NCBI GenBank assembly: GCA_900074725.1
Contig: LT598458.1
Span: forward strand, 186,001-250,000
DNA length: 64,000 nt
Source of the DNA: Lachancea dasiensis
Taxonomy: Eukaryota > Ascomycota > Saccharomycetes > Saccharomycetales > Saccharomycetaceae
Reading direction: 5' to 3'
A model generated the notes under the pieces. The model was given only the letters and a program-made list of their open reading frames with translations. It made no database searches and was not told the origin of the DNA. Both the position numbers and the translations under genes were made by a program. Within the stretch, counting starts at the first letter, position 1; the number at the start of each line of letters is the position of its first letter. Shown here piece by piece: positions 29,183 to 38,963 of the stretch.

Positions 29183-31411
29183 ATGATGCTTCCTCTCGAG
29201 ATTTTGGAGCGAATAGTCGTATGCGGTCTAGATAGCTTTGAAACTGCAAAGGCCTGGTGCAAGCTCTCCCCGCATTTTAAGACCCAAGTGACACGAAATT
29301 TAGGAATCGTAGTGATCGCAGATAGTGACCGCACGAAGCCGCTTTCTTTCAGCAAGGATTTGCTGCACTATAACTCCTTGAGCGACGGTACTAATGTCCT
29401 TATGGTGAATACTGGATACTATAGTCGGGTTTCACTGAAGAAGTTTCTGGAGAAATACCAAAACTTACTTTTAGTAGTCATAACTGAACGGATGTTCAGT
29501 GATCTTTTACTGTCATTCTTCAATTGCGTTGTCGAAGAGGTCATCGCCATTGGGGCTCAGCATCGAAAGAATCTCTCGATCATCTACCACACTAGCCACT
29601 ATTTTCTGAGCAAAATGTATTTTCGCCAACTGCAGGTCTGCAAACGGTATTTTCGCTTATGCGAGTTGCATCTGCTTGGTGACAACTACGCTGGTCAATT
29701 TAGCAGCATTGATTTGGACCTGGTGTTTGAACTCACCAAGATCCACAACGTTAAGGGCCTTTTCAGTCTGAGCATACTGAACCCCTCGAATGTGCTTATG
29801 GCTCCTAAACTTGAGTCGATCCGTGAGCTAGACGTCAGCGCGAGTGTTAATCCCGCGGAGGCATTTAAATACGCTCCGAAGCTGGTAAGAATTGACCAAT
29901 TTCGTATTCCCACTGACCTCGATCTGGAAATTCCTTATTCCCTCCCCACATGTGACTACTTAAAGTTGATGAACTTCAATCCCAACGCAGCATACCCGAC
30001 CCTATACGGTCAAGGTATACGCGGCGAATTGGTAATAGCAACATCGCCTAAGACCGAAGGTGCTAGTTTTAAAAGGTTGTTATTCCCAAATGTTAAGAGG
30101 CTGGTTATAACTTCTGTCATCTCGATTATCGAGGACGTCAAATTTGAAAATTGCCAGTTTTCTTCCTTGCGAGCATATAATGGATCTCACGCATTTGGAC
30201 TCACAGACTGGGACAGCCTTGTAGCAGCCGGTGCCCAGCTAAAATCTCTGCAAGTGTCGATTGATACTTGTCACGACTTATTGACCTTAGTGCAATGTCC
30301 TTTCACACTAACGGACACGTTTGAGATTACATCAAAATCCGAAAGCACCAATGTGTTAGCGGTTAAGGATAACTTTCTCTCACTTATTGAGCAATTTAAA
30401 GCACAGTGCTCACTCTCATCCTGCGTTCAAATCAAGATGAAGGTGGCAAGTGTGTGGCAATGCCTCTTGTTGCATTTGATGATCATACCAAGCATACCGA
30501 AAACTGCTGCGCTTCGTCTGGATATCAATCTAGAACAATTGGAGGAAGACGTTGAACAGTACCTTAGTAAAAACAATATCTACAGGTATGAATTATTCCA
30601 GTTGGTTGGTTTACCCGCTGAGAATGGGAATTTGCACCTTGTACTCCCACAAACTCTGAATGTCACTCTAGTAGATAGCGACCCTCCGAAAATTGGGAAA
30701 ACGAAAAGCGGTGGATCAGCGATGATCGAAGCCAGTATCAAAAACAACACAGGTTATATCATGCCTCCTGCAGCAGATTTGACTCAGTATCCGGTCTCTC
30801 CGTCAGATTTCCGCAGAAACAGTTTGGCGGGGAGTGATAGTGATACTGCCAGGCGTAACAGCATCGTACATATCCCTAGTTCGGTCTCAGAAGAGGCACG
30901 GGTGAGACGGAAGAGTTCTTCTAGCTTCGAGAAGAACTTGGCGTGTCCTATCTTTGATCAGCCTCATGAACAGCATCGAGCTGAAGACCAGATCCTAAAC
31001 TTCTCATTCGCGGAAGGAAGTCATTTCTCAATTCTGGAGACCACTGAGTACATTGTTGATCACTGTCTCAGGACGTTTAGTCACCTCCAACAAGCATCAA
31101 CATTGAGATTTAGGTCAAAACTATCAATCAGTCGTAATTGTCATTCTAATTTGATGATGCAAAGCTTTGAAGCAATGTTCGATGCTCTAAGTGAAATGGT
31201 CAAGCTGAGAACAAAGTACCCCTGCATGGGACACTTTGAATTATTCATCTTGACCAATTTTCAAGATGAAAGAGAGTTCTTAGCTGACTTGGCGGAGGAA
31301 ATTAATGAGCTTTTGGAAATGGATGACAAGAAGGAGCGGGTGGCATTGGACCTTGAAACTATATGTGATGAGGCAGGGTTTCTCGCAAAACTTCTACTTC
31401 AGCCAGATTAA
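29183..31411 (+). CDS. F-box-like protein of unknown function
   Basis: A 742-residue protein from the ATG at 29183 (a second ATG follows immediately; the frame is open 15 codons further upstream only from a GTG). Residues 3-45 (LPLEILERIVVCGLDSFETA, then AWCKLSPHFKTQV) look like a divergent F-box that would bind Skp1. The next ~450 residues have irregular leucine-rich periodicity (for example LCELHLLGDNYAG, FPNVKRLVITSV, SSLRAYNGSHA). A disordered segment around 535-600 holds three RRxS motifs, at S547, S560 and S578, which fit the protein kinase A consensus. The C-terminus (FELFILTNFQDEREFLADLA) is acidic and helical. It sits between CFT2 and HPR1, where S. cerevisiae has no counterpart that I know. 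Function not assigned; an F-box substrate adaptor is inference. Confidence 0.8.
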   Translation: MMLPLEILERIVVCGLDSFETAKAWCKLSPHFKTQVTRNLGIVVIADSDRTKPLSFSKDLLHYNSLSDGTNVLMVNTGYYSRVSLKKFLEKYQNLLLVVITERMFSDLLLSFFNCVVEEVIAIGAQHRKNLSIIYHTSHYFLSKMYFRQLQVCKRYFRLCELHLLGDNYAGQFSSIDLDLVFELTKIHNVKGLFSLSILNPSNVLMAPKLESIRELDVSASVNPAEAFKYAPKLVRIDQFRIPTDLDLEIPYSLPTCDYLKLMNFNPNAAYPTLYGQGIRGELVIATSPKTEGASFKRLLFPNVKRLVITSVISIIEDVKFENCQFSSLRAYNGSHAFGLTDWDSLVAAGAQLKSLQVSIDTCHDLLTLVQCPFTLTDTFEITSKSESTNVLAVKDNFLSLIEQFKAQCSLSSCVQIKMKVASVWQCLLLHLMIIPSIPKTAALRLDINLEQLEEDVEQYLSKNNIYRYELFQLVGLPAENGNLHLVLPQTLNVTLVDSDPPKIGKTKSGGSAMIEASIKNNTGYIMPPAADLTQYPVSPSDFRRNSLAGSDSDTARRNSIVHIPSSVSEEARVRRKSSSSFEKNLACPIFDQPHEQHRAEDQILNFSFAEGSHFSILETTEYIVDHCLRTFSHLQQASTLRFRSKLSISRNCHSNLMMQSFEAMFDALSEMVKLRTKYPCMGHFELFILTNFQDEREFLADLAEEINELLEMDDKKERVALDLETICDEAGFLAKLLLQPD

Positions 31412-31562
31412 TAAATTCATTTGACGAGCCTTTGAGGAGGTTGGCACAAAGCATAGCATCAATTAGTTTTAGTTTTCCGCTGAAGTAATGCCTTCAATCT
31501 TGAGCCCAGCGGCATATTTTTTTGGCAAGAAAGCATTTCCGATTACGACTCTCTTATCTCCT

Positions 31563-33902
31563 TTATATAGAAGTTTTATTGCTTTCTTCTTGATTCTCAG
31601 GATCTTTCTCGGTTTCGGCTTCGGCACCGTTGTCAAACTCTGTCTCCATTTTGTCTTTTGATGGAAGTTCTTTTTTTAAAGCACTTCCAGATGCTGCCTC
31701 TCTATTATTATTCACGCTTCCGACTGTCGGACTCAACGTGACTTGTTCGGCCTCATCGTTCGCTACTGCTGGAGAAATGGTGGTGGGCTCGGATTCTCGA
31801 TCGATCACCTTGGGCGATGGATCATTATCAAAGTCGGACATGCCTCCGACCACTCGATCTGGCGAACTAATGAAAACATTACCGTTGAGGGTATTTTGGG
31901 GAGTGACATCTCCTTCCAAACTCTCTCCGCCTACAGCATAGCCCTCAGGTGCCTTGCTTCCTATATCCTGTCTCTTAGCAGGTGGTGACATATCGTGTGT
32001 AGCCTCGTCAACTTGTCTCTTGTTTTTGACTTCAAAGTACTCTTTGGCCACCTGCAGGATACCTGACAGCGTTGATTTCTTTGCTCGGGAGTTCTCAATG
32101 AGCTCTTCATGAAATAGCCCGGCGAGACCGGTATTCTCGTCAACATTGCTGAGCTTGAATATGTACTGAGATCTGAGAATCCGCAGTTGCTTCCATTGAT
32201 TTGCGATGTCTTGGGACAGCGTCTCTTTTTCGAAGTTCATATTTTGATGCTCTAATGCTAAGTCTTGAAAAAGCTCTTGAGGGCTATTGTGGTCGGTTTT
32301 GATGACTTCAAGCCCAGTTTTTATTTTCCAGGCATTATCAAGCTTCTTATTACCCAGTTTCACCCACCCAAACCCTTTGAATTTGTCGCTGAAGGGCTGC
32401 ACACTCTCCAAATGCTCTGTAGGAAACTTGAAGCCGTCAAAAATCTTGAACCCTTTCTTGACCTTCAAATCTGTCAATAACCTATCACTTTTTATAATAT
32501 CACTTAAAACACCTTGGAAATTCAGATCGCGGGAAAGGTAGAACTGGTCAATTCTTTTTGTTATTAGCTCTGAGATTTCGCGCAGTGTTTCTTCTGTGCT
32601 ACCATTCACTTCCAACTTGGTGTGCGCTTCCTCTTCACTTTGTTTGAAATTCGTTCGGTAAAACTTAGCTGTTGCATCGTCGCTAAGAATATTTTCTATC
32701 ATGGTCGCGGTTACAAGTAGCTGACACACGAATTGTTTGCGAAAAAAGTCGTTGTATGGATCTTGTAGTTGCGACACCACTAACTCTGAGTCCCACGTTG
32801 GTTGGTCTAACATCAATGGCCGCGGGGTGTAGGAGGTGGGGGTTGGAGAAAACTGCGACCAAGTGTTATCGCGGCTGAACACTGTTGAAGTGGATCCATG
32901 GCTTGCAACATCGAGCGAGTTAGACTTCTGATTCAACCTCTCAACCCGCAGCTTTCTGAGTCTGATATGTGCGTAGAAATTAGATTCATGGAGAAGGATC
33001 TCATCCATTACAGGGAGCAAGTAATCATGTAGATTTAGCCTTTCATTAGGTGGGGAAAAGACCCATTCAACAGGGCATTCAATAAAATCTGACTGAATTT
33101 TCTGGAAATCTGTGAAAAAAGCGGAGCCTTCAATTTTGCGATTTCTAGAGTCCCACAACTGCTCTGGCAAGCCCTTGGCTACATTACCGCGCTTATTGGT
33201 GTTGGCTTGCTCCATGGGAGGCAGACACTGACATAAAAAGTAATGTATTTTCATCGAGAGCTCATGATGCTGCGGTGTAGCTAGTTTTGAGTTTACTCGC
33301 AGCGCGAAGAGCATTTTATTAATCTGATAAGTAACTTTGGAGAAAGGTGCTTTTATTGCGCTCAAAGCAGTTTGTCCATATTGCAAGTCAGACTGGCATG
33401 AAAAGCCAAGCTTAAACCAATCCAAGCGCGATTCAATATATGGCCAAAAATCCAGATGGCCCTGTGGAAGATTCAAGAGACTAAGAGCCATCTTGAATAG
33501 CTCAAAGAACAGCAACGTCCAAAACTTCACGTTTTCTTGGGACTCACTACTTAAAATTCTCATATGATGGCAGAAGTCCATGACCACTGCAAATCGTGTC
33601 AGTTTGACGTTGTGGTCTTCAACTTTGGCTATCTCCATGAACACCATTTTTAGCACAATTTCTTGGTGTAGTTCATCAAAATTGCTCTTAGAAAATGCTT
33701 CAATTGCAAGACTAGGCATTTCATCTGCGGTTGTAGTGCGTGACAGCACTGTCTTGTCCAAAATACTATTCTCAAAAAAAGCCTTCTGGACAAATTCAAC
33801 CTCGCTCAGTAACTCAGAATCTGTTGCCACCATATTTTTAACTGGTAATTGAACCCTTGGATCGTGGTCTATGCCTGCATGTACGCACGTCTTATAGTTC
33901 AT
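31563..33902 (-). CDS. HPR1: HPR1, THO complex subunit
   Basis: A 779-residue protein from the ATG at 33902 (frame open one codon further to a TTG). A second in-frame ATG at 33833 removes 23 residues (MNYKTCVHAGIDHDPRVQLP...) that have no obvious counterpart, so the true start could be either. Conserved blocks of Hpr1 (752 residues in S. cerevisiae) are visible: ELFKMALSLLNLPQGHLDFW, YIESRLDWFK, FDGFKFPTEHLESVQPFSDK, FKGFGWVKLGNKKLDNAWKI and WKQLRILRSQYIFKLSNVDE. The C-terminal ~170 residues are disordered and acidic. Hpr1 with Tho2, Mft1 and Thp2 couples transcription to mRNA export and limits R-loops. It is divergent from AVL9, about 170 bp apart. Confidence 0.92.
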   Translation of the reverse strand: MNYKTCVHAGIDHDPRVQLPVKNMVATDSELLSEVEFVQKAFFENSILDKTVLSRTTTADEMPSLAIEAFSKSNFDELHQEIVLKMVFMEIAKVEDHNVKLTRFAVVMDFCHHMRILSSESQENVKFWTLLFFELFKMALSLLNLPQGHLDFWPYIESRLDWFKLGFSCQSDLQYGQTALSAIKAPFSKVTYQINKMLFALRVNSKLATPQHHELSMKIHYFLCQCLPPMEQANTNKRGNVAKGLPEQLWDSRNRKIEGSAFFTDFQKIQSDFIECPVEWVFSPPNERLNLHDYLLPVMDEILLHESNFYAHIRLRKLRVERLNQKSNSLDVASHGSTSTVFSRDNTWSQFSPTPTSYTPRPLMLDQPTWDSELVVSQLQDPYNDFFRKQFVCQLLVTATMIENILSDDATAKFYRTNFKQSEEEAHTKLEVNGSTEETLREISELITKRIDQFYLSRDLNFQGVLSDIIKSDRLLTDLKVKKGFKIFDGFKFPTEHLESVQPFSDKFKGFGWVKLGNKKLDNAWKIKTGLEVIKTDHNSPQELFQDLALEHQNMNFEKETLSQDIANQWKQLRILRSQYIFKLSNVDENTGLAGLFHEELIENSRAKKSTLSGILQVAKEYFEVKNKRQVDEATHDMSPPAKRQDIGSKAPEGYAVGGESLEGDVTPQNTLNGNVFISSPDRVVGGMSDFDNDPSPKVIDRESEPTTISPAVANDEAEQVTLSPTVGSVNNNREAASGSALKKELPSKDKMETEFDNGAEAETEKDPENQEESNKTSI

Positions 33903-34073
33903 CAAGTAGGTAAGCTACAATGTCGACGTCTATTTCGTTGAAAGTGGTGATGTCATTATGTACTAGATAAACAGCACCTAAAGCGCAGATGGAATCCCAA
34001 GTCAGGCTCAAAATGATACTGCATAGCAGAGTAAGGACGATTCACATTCGACCTTGATAGTAACCCATGCATT

Positions 34074-35957
34074 ATGACTGAAAGTGAGGTTATATTTGGG
34101 GTACTCTTGGTGAATTTCCATCATTCAAGAGGTCCGGAGGTAGAATATTCGTATGGACTGCCGAAAGATGTCGAAGCGGCCAAAATTTGGCCGTATTTAC
34201 CCTTCCAAGCATTACCGGATGGGTCACATTCTTTTGAAGAGACCTTCACATATTTTACACTGGTGTTTAATGAGGCAAAGAACTCCGGACCACCCAGCGA
34301 TGGTGCAGCGGCAATTTCGAGGGATGATGTTAACGAGTACACCACACTGTTCGCAATCTCCTGTTCAAGACAGATCCGATCAGAAGAACTAATTCAGAGG
34401 GAAGAAGATGTCACTCGCTCCACTGTGCAAAAGTCGATAGTAGTTGTCGCAAGAAGACCCATTTTCGGTCAAATTAAAGACAAGCTGAGCATCATCACGA
34501 ATGCTTTCTTCTTACAATTGGACTTCACCAATAGGGCTATCATAGATACGTTATACGAAAACTTGGCAGCCATGTACCAATTATCTACTCCTGCCGATGA
34601 GTCACACTTATACGTCGGGCTATGTTTGCGTAAGATAATACACGATTTTGGAAGAGACACACTGATGATTTTGAAGGCAATCTTACTCGAGCGTAAAGTA
34701 TTAATCTATGGCAGTAACGTGGAGGCACTGTGCAATGTTCAGTTTGGGTTTATTGGTCTGATTCCAAACCTTATTTACAATCTGAAAGACTGTGGTTCTC
34801 CTATGCTACACAGCTACTTTGAAGACTTGAAAGTAGCAGACTCCTTCAAATCTAGTGATCGACAATCAGTCTTGAAGTTTTTGGGATTTCCACTTCAGCT
34901 TTTCGGAGAGGGTGGATTCTTTTCACCGTATAGTCCACTTCAGCAATTAAACGATCTGGAGTCGCCAAACACCAAGTACTTCGTTGCCGGTACATCCAAT
35001 TCCTTGCTGTTAGAGCAAAGCGATCGAATATGTGAGATTTTGGTTAACACGAACCTGCATTCAGTGGAAATAGTTTCATCTGATAAATCCCTCTCGAACG
35101 CATTGCAGTTATCTTCCCAAGACAAGAGATGGATAGACTCTATCACCTCTATTGTAAGCGACACATGGAACGAAGATGATCATACTACCCCCAAGAATAT
35201 GCGATTTGAAGGTAGCGAGGATTTTTTGCGGTGGCAGTTTGAGGACTACCTGACAGGTCTGGTATCCTGCGAGAAGCTAGATTCATTCGTGAAGCTCAAC
35301 GCTGGGAATGATATGGCACTGAGGTCTGTTCCAGACCAGTGGACCAACACAATCGACTCTTTTAATGCTAACTGGGTGAATGAATGGCGGAAAACTAATA
35401 ACTACCGGGGTTTCGACAAATCAACAGATGACCGTATATTTGATCTTTTCCCCCCTAAACACGTTTGCAATTCAACGGATACATTAGCCAGCTTGCAGCA
35501 AAGGCTAAGCAAATCTTTTCAAGCACTCAGGCGAAAAGAACGCTCGGATTCTCATAAAAGCGAGGCGAGATTGCCATTGGAGCGCGGGGATAACATGAAA
35601 CAAGGCTTAACATCGGCAATCTCCCAAGAGAATGATGCGATATCCTGGAAGGACTATTTCAGTAGGAAGAAGAAGCAGAAAAGACTTGCCAATTCTCTCA
35701 TGTCAACGCACTCTACTACCTCAAATATGGGATCAACCCCTGCCGCAATTAGCAGCGCACTTCTCAGTCTTGGTCTCTCTCACCCTCCCTTACAAGACGA
35801 CTTCGAGAGTACCCAGTCAAACAATAATACTAGTACAGGCCCGGATACCCTAGTAGGCGGACGAGATTCGAATAAGATTTCAGATGAAGAGTTTGAGAAA
35901 GTTGAAAGTCAAGTCTCTGGTGGAGAGGATCTCGAGACCAATGTTTGGGCTGGATAA
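34074..35957 (+). CDS. AVL9: AVL9, late secretory pathway protein (DENN-like)
   Basis: A 627-residue protein; S. cerevisiae Avl9 is longer (764), the difference being mainly in the C-terminal disordered part. The N-terminal AVL9/DENN signature is clear: VIFGVLLVNFHHSRGPEVEY, then KIWPYLPFQALPDGSH and FTYFTLVF. It is followed by LYVGLCLRKIIHDFGRDTLM and the FGFIGLIPNLIYNLKDCGSP core. Avl9 functions in exit of cargo from the Golgi and in cell polarity, and DENN relatives are Rab exchange factors; the biochemical activity of Avl9 itself is less certain. The gene runs tail-to-tail into RGP1, with about 70 bp between stops. RGP1 is itself half of the Ypt6 exchange factor. Confidence 0.94.
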   Translation: MTESEVIFGVLLVNFHHSRGPEVEYSYGLPKDVEAAKIWPYLPFQALPDGSHSFEETFTYFTLVFNEAKNSGPPSDGAAAISRDDVNEYTTLFAISCSRQIRSEELIQREEDVTRSTVQKSIVVVARRPIFGQIKDKLSIITNAFFLQLDFTNRAIIDTLYENLAAMYQLSTPADESHLYVGLCLRKIIHDFGRDTLMILKAILLERKVLIYGSNVEALCNVQFGFIGLIPNLIYNLKDCGSPMLHSYFEDLKVADSFKSSDRQSVLKFLGFPLQLFGEGGFFSPYSPLQQLNDLESPNTKYFVAGTSNSLLLEQSDRICEILVNTNLHSVEIVSSDKSLSNALQLSSQDKRWIDSITSIVSDTWNEDDHTTPKNMRFEGSEDFLRWQFEDYLTGLVSCEKLDSFVKLNAGNDMALRSVPDQWTNTIDSFNANWVNEWRKTNNYRGFDKSTDDRIFDLFPPKHVCNSTDTLASLQQRLSKSFQALRRKERSDSHKSEARLPLERGDNMKQGLTSAISQENDAISWKDYFSRKKKQKRLANSLMSTHSTTSNMGSTPAAISSALLSLGLSHPPLQDDFESTQSNNNTSTGPDTLVGGRDSNKISDEEFEKVESQVSGGEDLETNVWAG

Positions 35958-36029
35958 GAGTATGGTATAGCTTATTGATTGATAGACGTTGTATTAGGAC
36001 TAAGGTGCATGATTCATGAGTTTAATATA

Positions 36030-37868
36030 TTACCAGCCTGCAAAACTTTTAGCAGTTGGGAGAATAGTCAGTGGAATGTGGCAAAGGAACTCCTCGCCCT
36101 CTAGGGACTGTTTCGCATGAGACAGGACACCATTTTTGTCTTCGTAAAATTCTTGCAATAAGTCTAAGCTCTCTGCTCGATCGATCAAAACAAACTTTAC
36201 ACAGAGCATCCACTTAAACTGAAATATGTCTGATTTGAATTGACTCGTCATTAGATTATTAGGGGATTTTTGAGGTAAAAGTTTCATGTGTATCACAGAT
36301 GTGTCTTCGAAGCAAATGCTTCGACATTCGTCCATAGTTTTTCCCTGCTGCTTAACCACCTGTGAGGATGTTTCGAGAGCGTATTTTGGATTAACTAGCT
36401 CGAATGATTTGAGAGAGGTTGTTACTGCCGAAGTTTTATATTTCCCTTCGGTTGCAAAATGGATCGTCAAATCGATATTGTCAGCAGTCGTGTGAAAAGG
36501 ATCTGACAAAACTACCTTAGCGATGAACGCCCCGTTTCGATTAATTACATACTCGTTCTGGCGATTACTGAGCTGTGGAACAAAATCTTCAGTATCGGAT
36601 GGCTTAATGTCACCCCTATTCTCTTCAGACCAGCCTGCATCAACAAACTCTCGAAATGCTGTACTCAAGTTGTCCCGCACAGAAACAGCATCTCTCTTTA
36701 TGGGACTCTGGTTACTCTCTTGTGCTGTACCAGAATCATCTTCCTCTGAAGTATCGTAGTTGCCGTCTCGAAACTGGCACTCCATCAATTGATCGACCAA
36801 TCCTTCTCTTCCGTCATTCAGTTCCGCAGAGGATGCGTGGTCTCTCACCAACCCCTTAAAAACTTCCTTGCACTCCGAGTTTATGTTATTTTTATCTTCC
36901 ATCGAGGACACAGATATCATCGAACTTTTGCGTCTGAGTAGAATGGAAGAACTAGACTTCCTCCGAGTTCGTGGACTGTCTTTAATTTCCTTAGCGCGGC
37001 CAGGCGCCGTGATAGTGATATCTGAATCCAGCTTAGACGTAAATTGCCGGCCGTTGCGATCCAAAAACGGACAAATATGAATATTGAAATCCGCGTTGAA
37101 TGGGCTCAGAATTTGTGATCTAACCTCCGTCAGACCAAAGTTCAGAATATAGTGTATTTTCAACCGTTTTGAGGTCTGGTATGAGGGTGGCAGCTCCTGC
37201 GGTAGGCGAGGAGACTTGAATTGGAATGCTCTAGTTTGTCCTGGATCCAACATGACCTCCGAAAATATCAGCGTTTGTGGGATCAAAAGTATAGGCACTT
37301 TTGCCATCTCTACCTCGGGCGCCGCGAGTGATTCGCGTGCCACATCCTCCAAGTTGGAAAAGAGGATACCTGCAAATCCCTGTGTCGCCGAGGCTTTTCT
37401 TGTGGAAATGGCTAAAGAGCCCATCCCGGCTAGCTTGTGGTCGGTTGGGTGCTGAAAGCTTTGCGGATTCAAAACCTCCGGATCGTACTGGAAAAGCCCG
37501 TATATCTGGACGTAGCATGAGGTGAGAGTAACAGGGTTATGAAAATTTAGTTCCTTCTGTAATTGAGTAATTTGAACCCGAATTTCCTCCTGTCGATTCT
37601 TCTGTTCTCGCGTGAAAGGTCCCAGGATCGTTTGCACAGACCACGAGCGTCTCTTGTTGGCCTGCGCCTCTTTATACATTTCCTCCTGTTCCTGCTTGAG
37701 TTTGTGTATTTGATGCTCGAGCTGGTCTCTGGTCTGGGGTGAGCCTACGTGTTTTAGTCTAAGTAACACTTGTATGCTTTCCCCAGCGAAACTGGGGTTG
37801 GACTCGTATACAACCTCTAACTTGACATTTTCTGCAACATTCTTGGAATCCACGCGATGATTACGCAT
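36030..37868 (-). CDS. RGP1: RGP1, subunit of the Ric1-Rgp1 Ypt6 exchange factor
   Basis: A 612-residue protein from the ATG at 37868 (663 in S. cerevisiae). The longer frame starts at a GTG five codons upstream; the ATG gives MRNHRVDSKNVAENVKLEVV, which aligns with the S. cerevisiae N-terminus. An arrestin-like beta-sandwich start is followed by a short coiled coil (about 45-110, LEHQIHKLKQEQEEMYKEAQ). Near the middle are two RRKS motifs within about 12 residues (TRRKSSSSILLRRKSS) in a Ser/Arg-rich linker. The C-terminal half (PLTILPTAKSFAGW at the end) is the Rgp1 domain. With Ric1 it activates Ypt6 on the Golgi for endosome-to-Golgi transport. Upstream lies the interval with the tRNA-Arg gene. 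Confidence 0.94.
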   Translation of the reverse strand: MRNHRVDSKNVAENVKLEVVYESNPSFAGESIQVLLRLKHVGSPQTRDQLEHQIHKLKQEQEEMYKEAQANKRRSWSVQTILGPFTREQKNRQEEIRVQITQLQKELNFHNPVTLTSCYVQIYGLFQYDPEVLNPQSFQHPTDHKLAGMGSLAISTRKASATQGFAGILFSNLEDVARESLAAPEVEMAKVPILLIPQTLIFSEVMLDPGQTRAFQFKSPRLPQELPPSYQTSKRLKIHYILNFGLTEVRSQILSPFNADFNIHICPFLDRNGRQFTSKLDSDITITAPGRAKEIKDSPRTRRKSSSSILLRRKSSMISVSSMEDKNNINSECKEVFKGLVRDHASSAELNDGREGLVDQLMECQFRDGNYDTSEEDDSGTAQESNQSPIKRDAVSVRDNLSTAFREFVDAGWSEENRGDIKPSDTEDFVPQLSNRQNEYVINRNGAFIAKVVLSDPFHTTADNIDLTIHFATEGKYKTSAVTTSLKSFELVNPKYALETSSQVVKQQGKTMDECRSICFEDTSVIHMKLLPQKSPNNLMTSQFKSDIFQFKWMLCVKFVLIDRAESLDLLQEFYEDKNGVLSHAKQSLEGEEFLCHIPLTILPTAKSFAGW

Positions 37869-38371
37869 CGAGTAGGTTTTCACTCAGAGTAGCGAATCAA
37901 TAGTTTCAGTGGATGACCAATTGTTTACCACTCAGTCCAACCTTGTTTTACCAAATCACACGTTACTTAAGTGCTTATTGACCCATATTTGTTAGGTAAA
38001 TACTGTCTCTTGTGAGGTTCGAACGAGGACCGCACTGACTCCCGGAATTGTGCTCGAGGCACTCACAACAGTAAAACTAGGGATTAAGCTACACCACCTA
38101 ATTCATCGATGAGATTTCGTCACAGGCCAAGAGCAGCAGCTTCAAAACTAGACCCCTATCCAACAGTTGACGGTGACGTACTGTGCGGGGAGGAAAAATA
38201 AAACTTCCTTTAATCTCAGCAAGCGCATCAGAGACTTAGAACTATTCCATCCGTTTGGTTTCTTTCACGCACATATCCTTAGTGTTATAGATGCTGTGAT
38301 ACTATCTCCATTGCCCGTGCATCAAGAATATGATTACCGATGAGGTTAAAACAGTCAAAAAAATTGAATTC
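37869..38371. other. Intergenic between RGP1 and tRNA-Arg, with a Pol III-like B box
   Basis: About 0.5 kb. On the minus strand it carries a B-box-like CGTTCGAACCTC (complement of 38012-38025) about 66 bp after an A-box-like TAGCTTAATCC (complement of 38081-38091), but the bases around them do not pair into a tRNA cloverleaf. I read it as a possible tRNA relic or Pol III leader, with low confidence. Confidence 0.4.
38357..38363 (-). terminator. Pol III T-run terminator of tRNA-Arg
   Basis: Seven consecutive T on the minus strand, beginning nine bases after the discriminator base of the tRNA-Arg gene. This is the usual length and place for RNA polymerase III termination. Confidence 0.85.
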
Positions 38372-38461
38372 CTTCCCCGCCAGGACTCGAACCTGGAATC
38401 TCCTGGTTTCAGAAGTGGATACAATCGTAGCCAGACGCCGTGACCATTGGGCCACGAGGAA
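38372..38461 (-). tRNA. tRNA-Arg(ACG) with a 17-nt intron
   Basis: The minus strand reads TTCCTCG TG..., with an acceptor pairing to CGGGGAA, a D arm with AATGGTCAC, anticodon stem TCTGG/CCAGG (one T-G wobble), variable AGATT, and T arm CCAGG-TTCGAGT-CCTGG. This is nearly base for base the S. cerevisiae tRNA-Arg(ACG), read as inosine-CG. Between position 37 and position 38 of the anticodon loop are 17 extra bases (38408-38424). Removing them restores a seven-base loop CTACGAA with anticodon ACG. The third base before the 3' splice site is G and can pair with C32, the anticodon-intron pair that tRNA splicing endonuclease requires. S. cerevisiae tRNA-Arg(ACG) genes have no intron. Total length is 90 nt, 73 when spliced. 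Confidence 0.96.
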
Positions 38462-38963
38462 TAAGAAATTCGTTGCAGTAATTTCCAACAATCATCTACA
38501 TATGTACAAGTAAGATGCATGTGAGTCGGGCATTGAGGTGTTTAGTCGTCGTGTTTTGCCCAAATCTATTCAGCGCTCGAATTGGTGCTTCCAGTAAATC
38601 CCTTGTCATGATCGTGCACCTCTCTGCTAAAAGATCTTTCTTTTCTCGACCTTTTTCCTGCCCTGTCAACAGAGATTTAACTCTTACTTGTTGTTCTCTC
38701 ACCTTGAATATAAGTGCTTGTGATGGTTTCTTAGCTGGATCCGAGGAAGTTAAGCGCTCACTACTATGGTGGATTGATATTTTCTTTGTGGTTAATGTCG
38801 CCCATATATACCATGTTTGTCAGCCAATTATCATTTTTATCTCAGGTGGTATATATGTGCCTGTATATAAAGGAAGGAACTTACCCGAAAGTCGCCATTC
38901 ACTCAGCATCGCACCAACTAACCATCTTCGAGTAGGAAGCGCAGCAAATACGGCTTAAAATCC
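38462..38963. other. Intergenic, YCF1 promoter
   Basis: About 0.5 kb between the tRNA-Arg 5' end and the YCF1 ATG. It holds a TATA box (listed separately). I looked for Yap1 sites (TTACTAA/TGACTAA) and saw no perfect one. Confidence 0.6.
38864..38872 (+). promoter_or_regulatory. TATA box of YCF1
   Basis: TATATAAAG lies 92 bases before the YCF1 ATG, at the normal distance for a regulated yeast gene. TATA-type promoters are typical of stress-responsive genes, which suits a detoxification transporter. Assigned by motif and position only. Confidence 0.6.
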
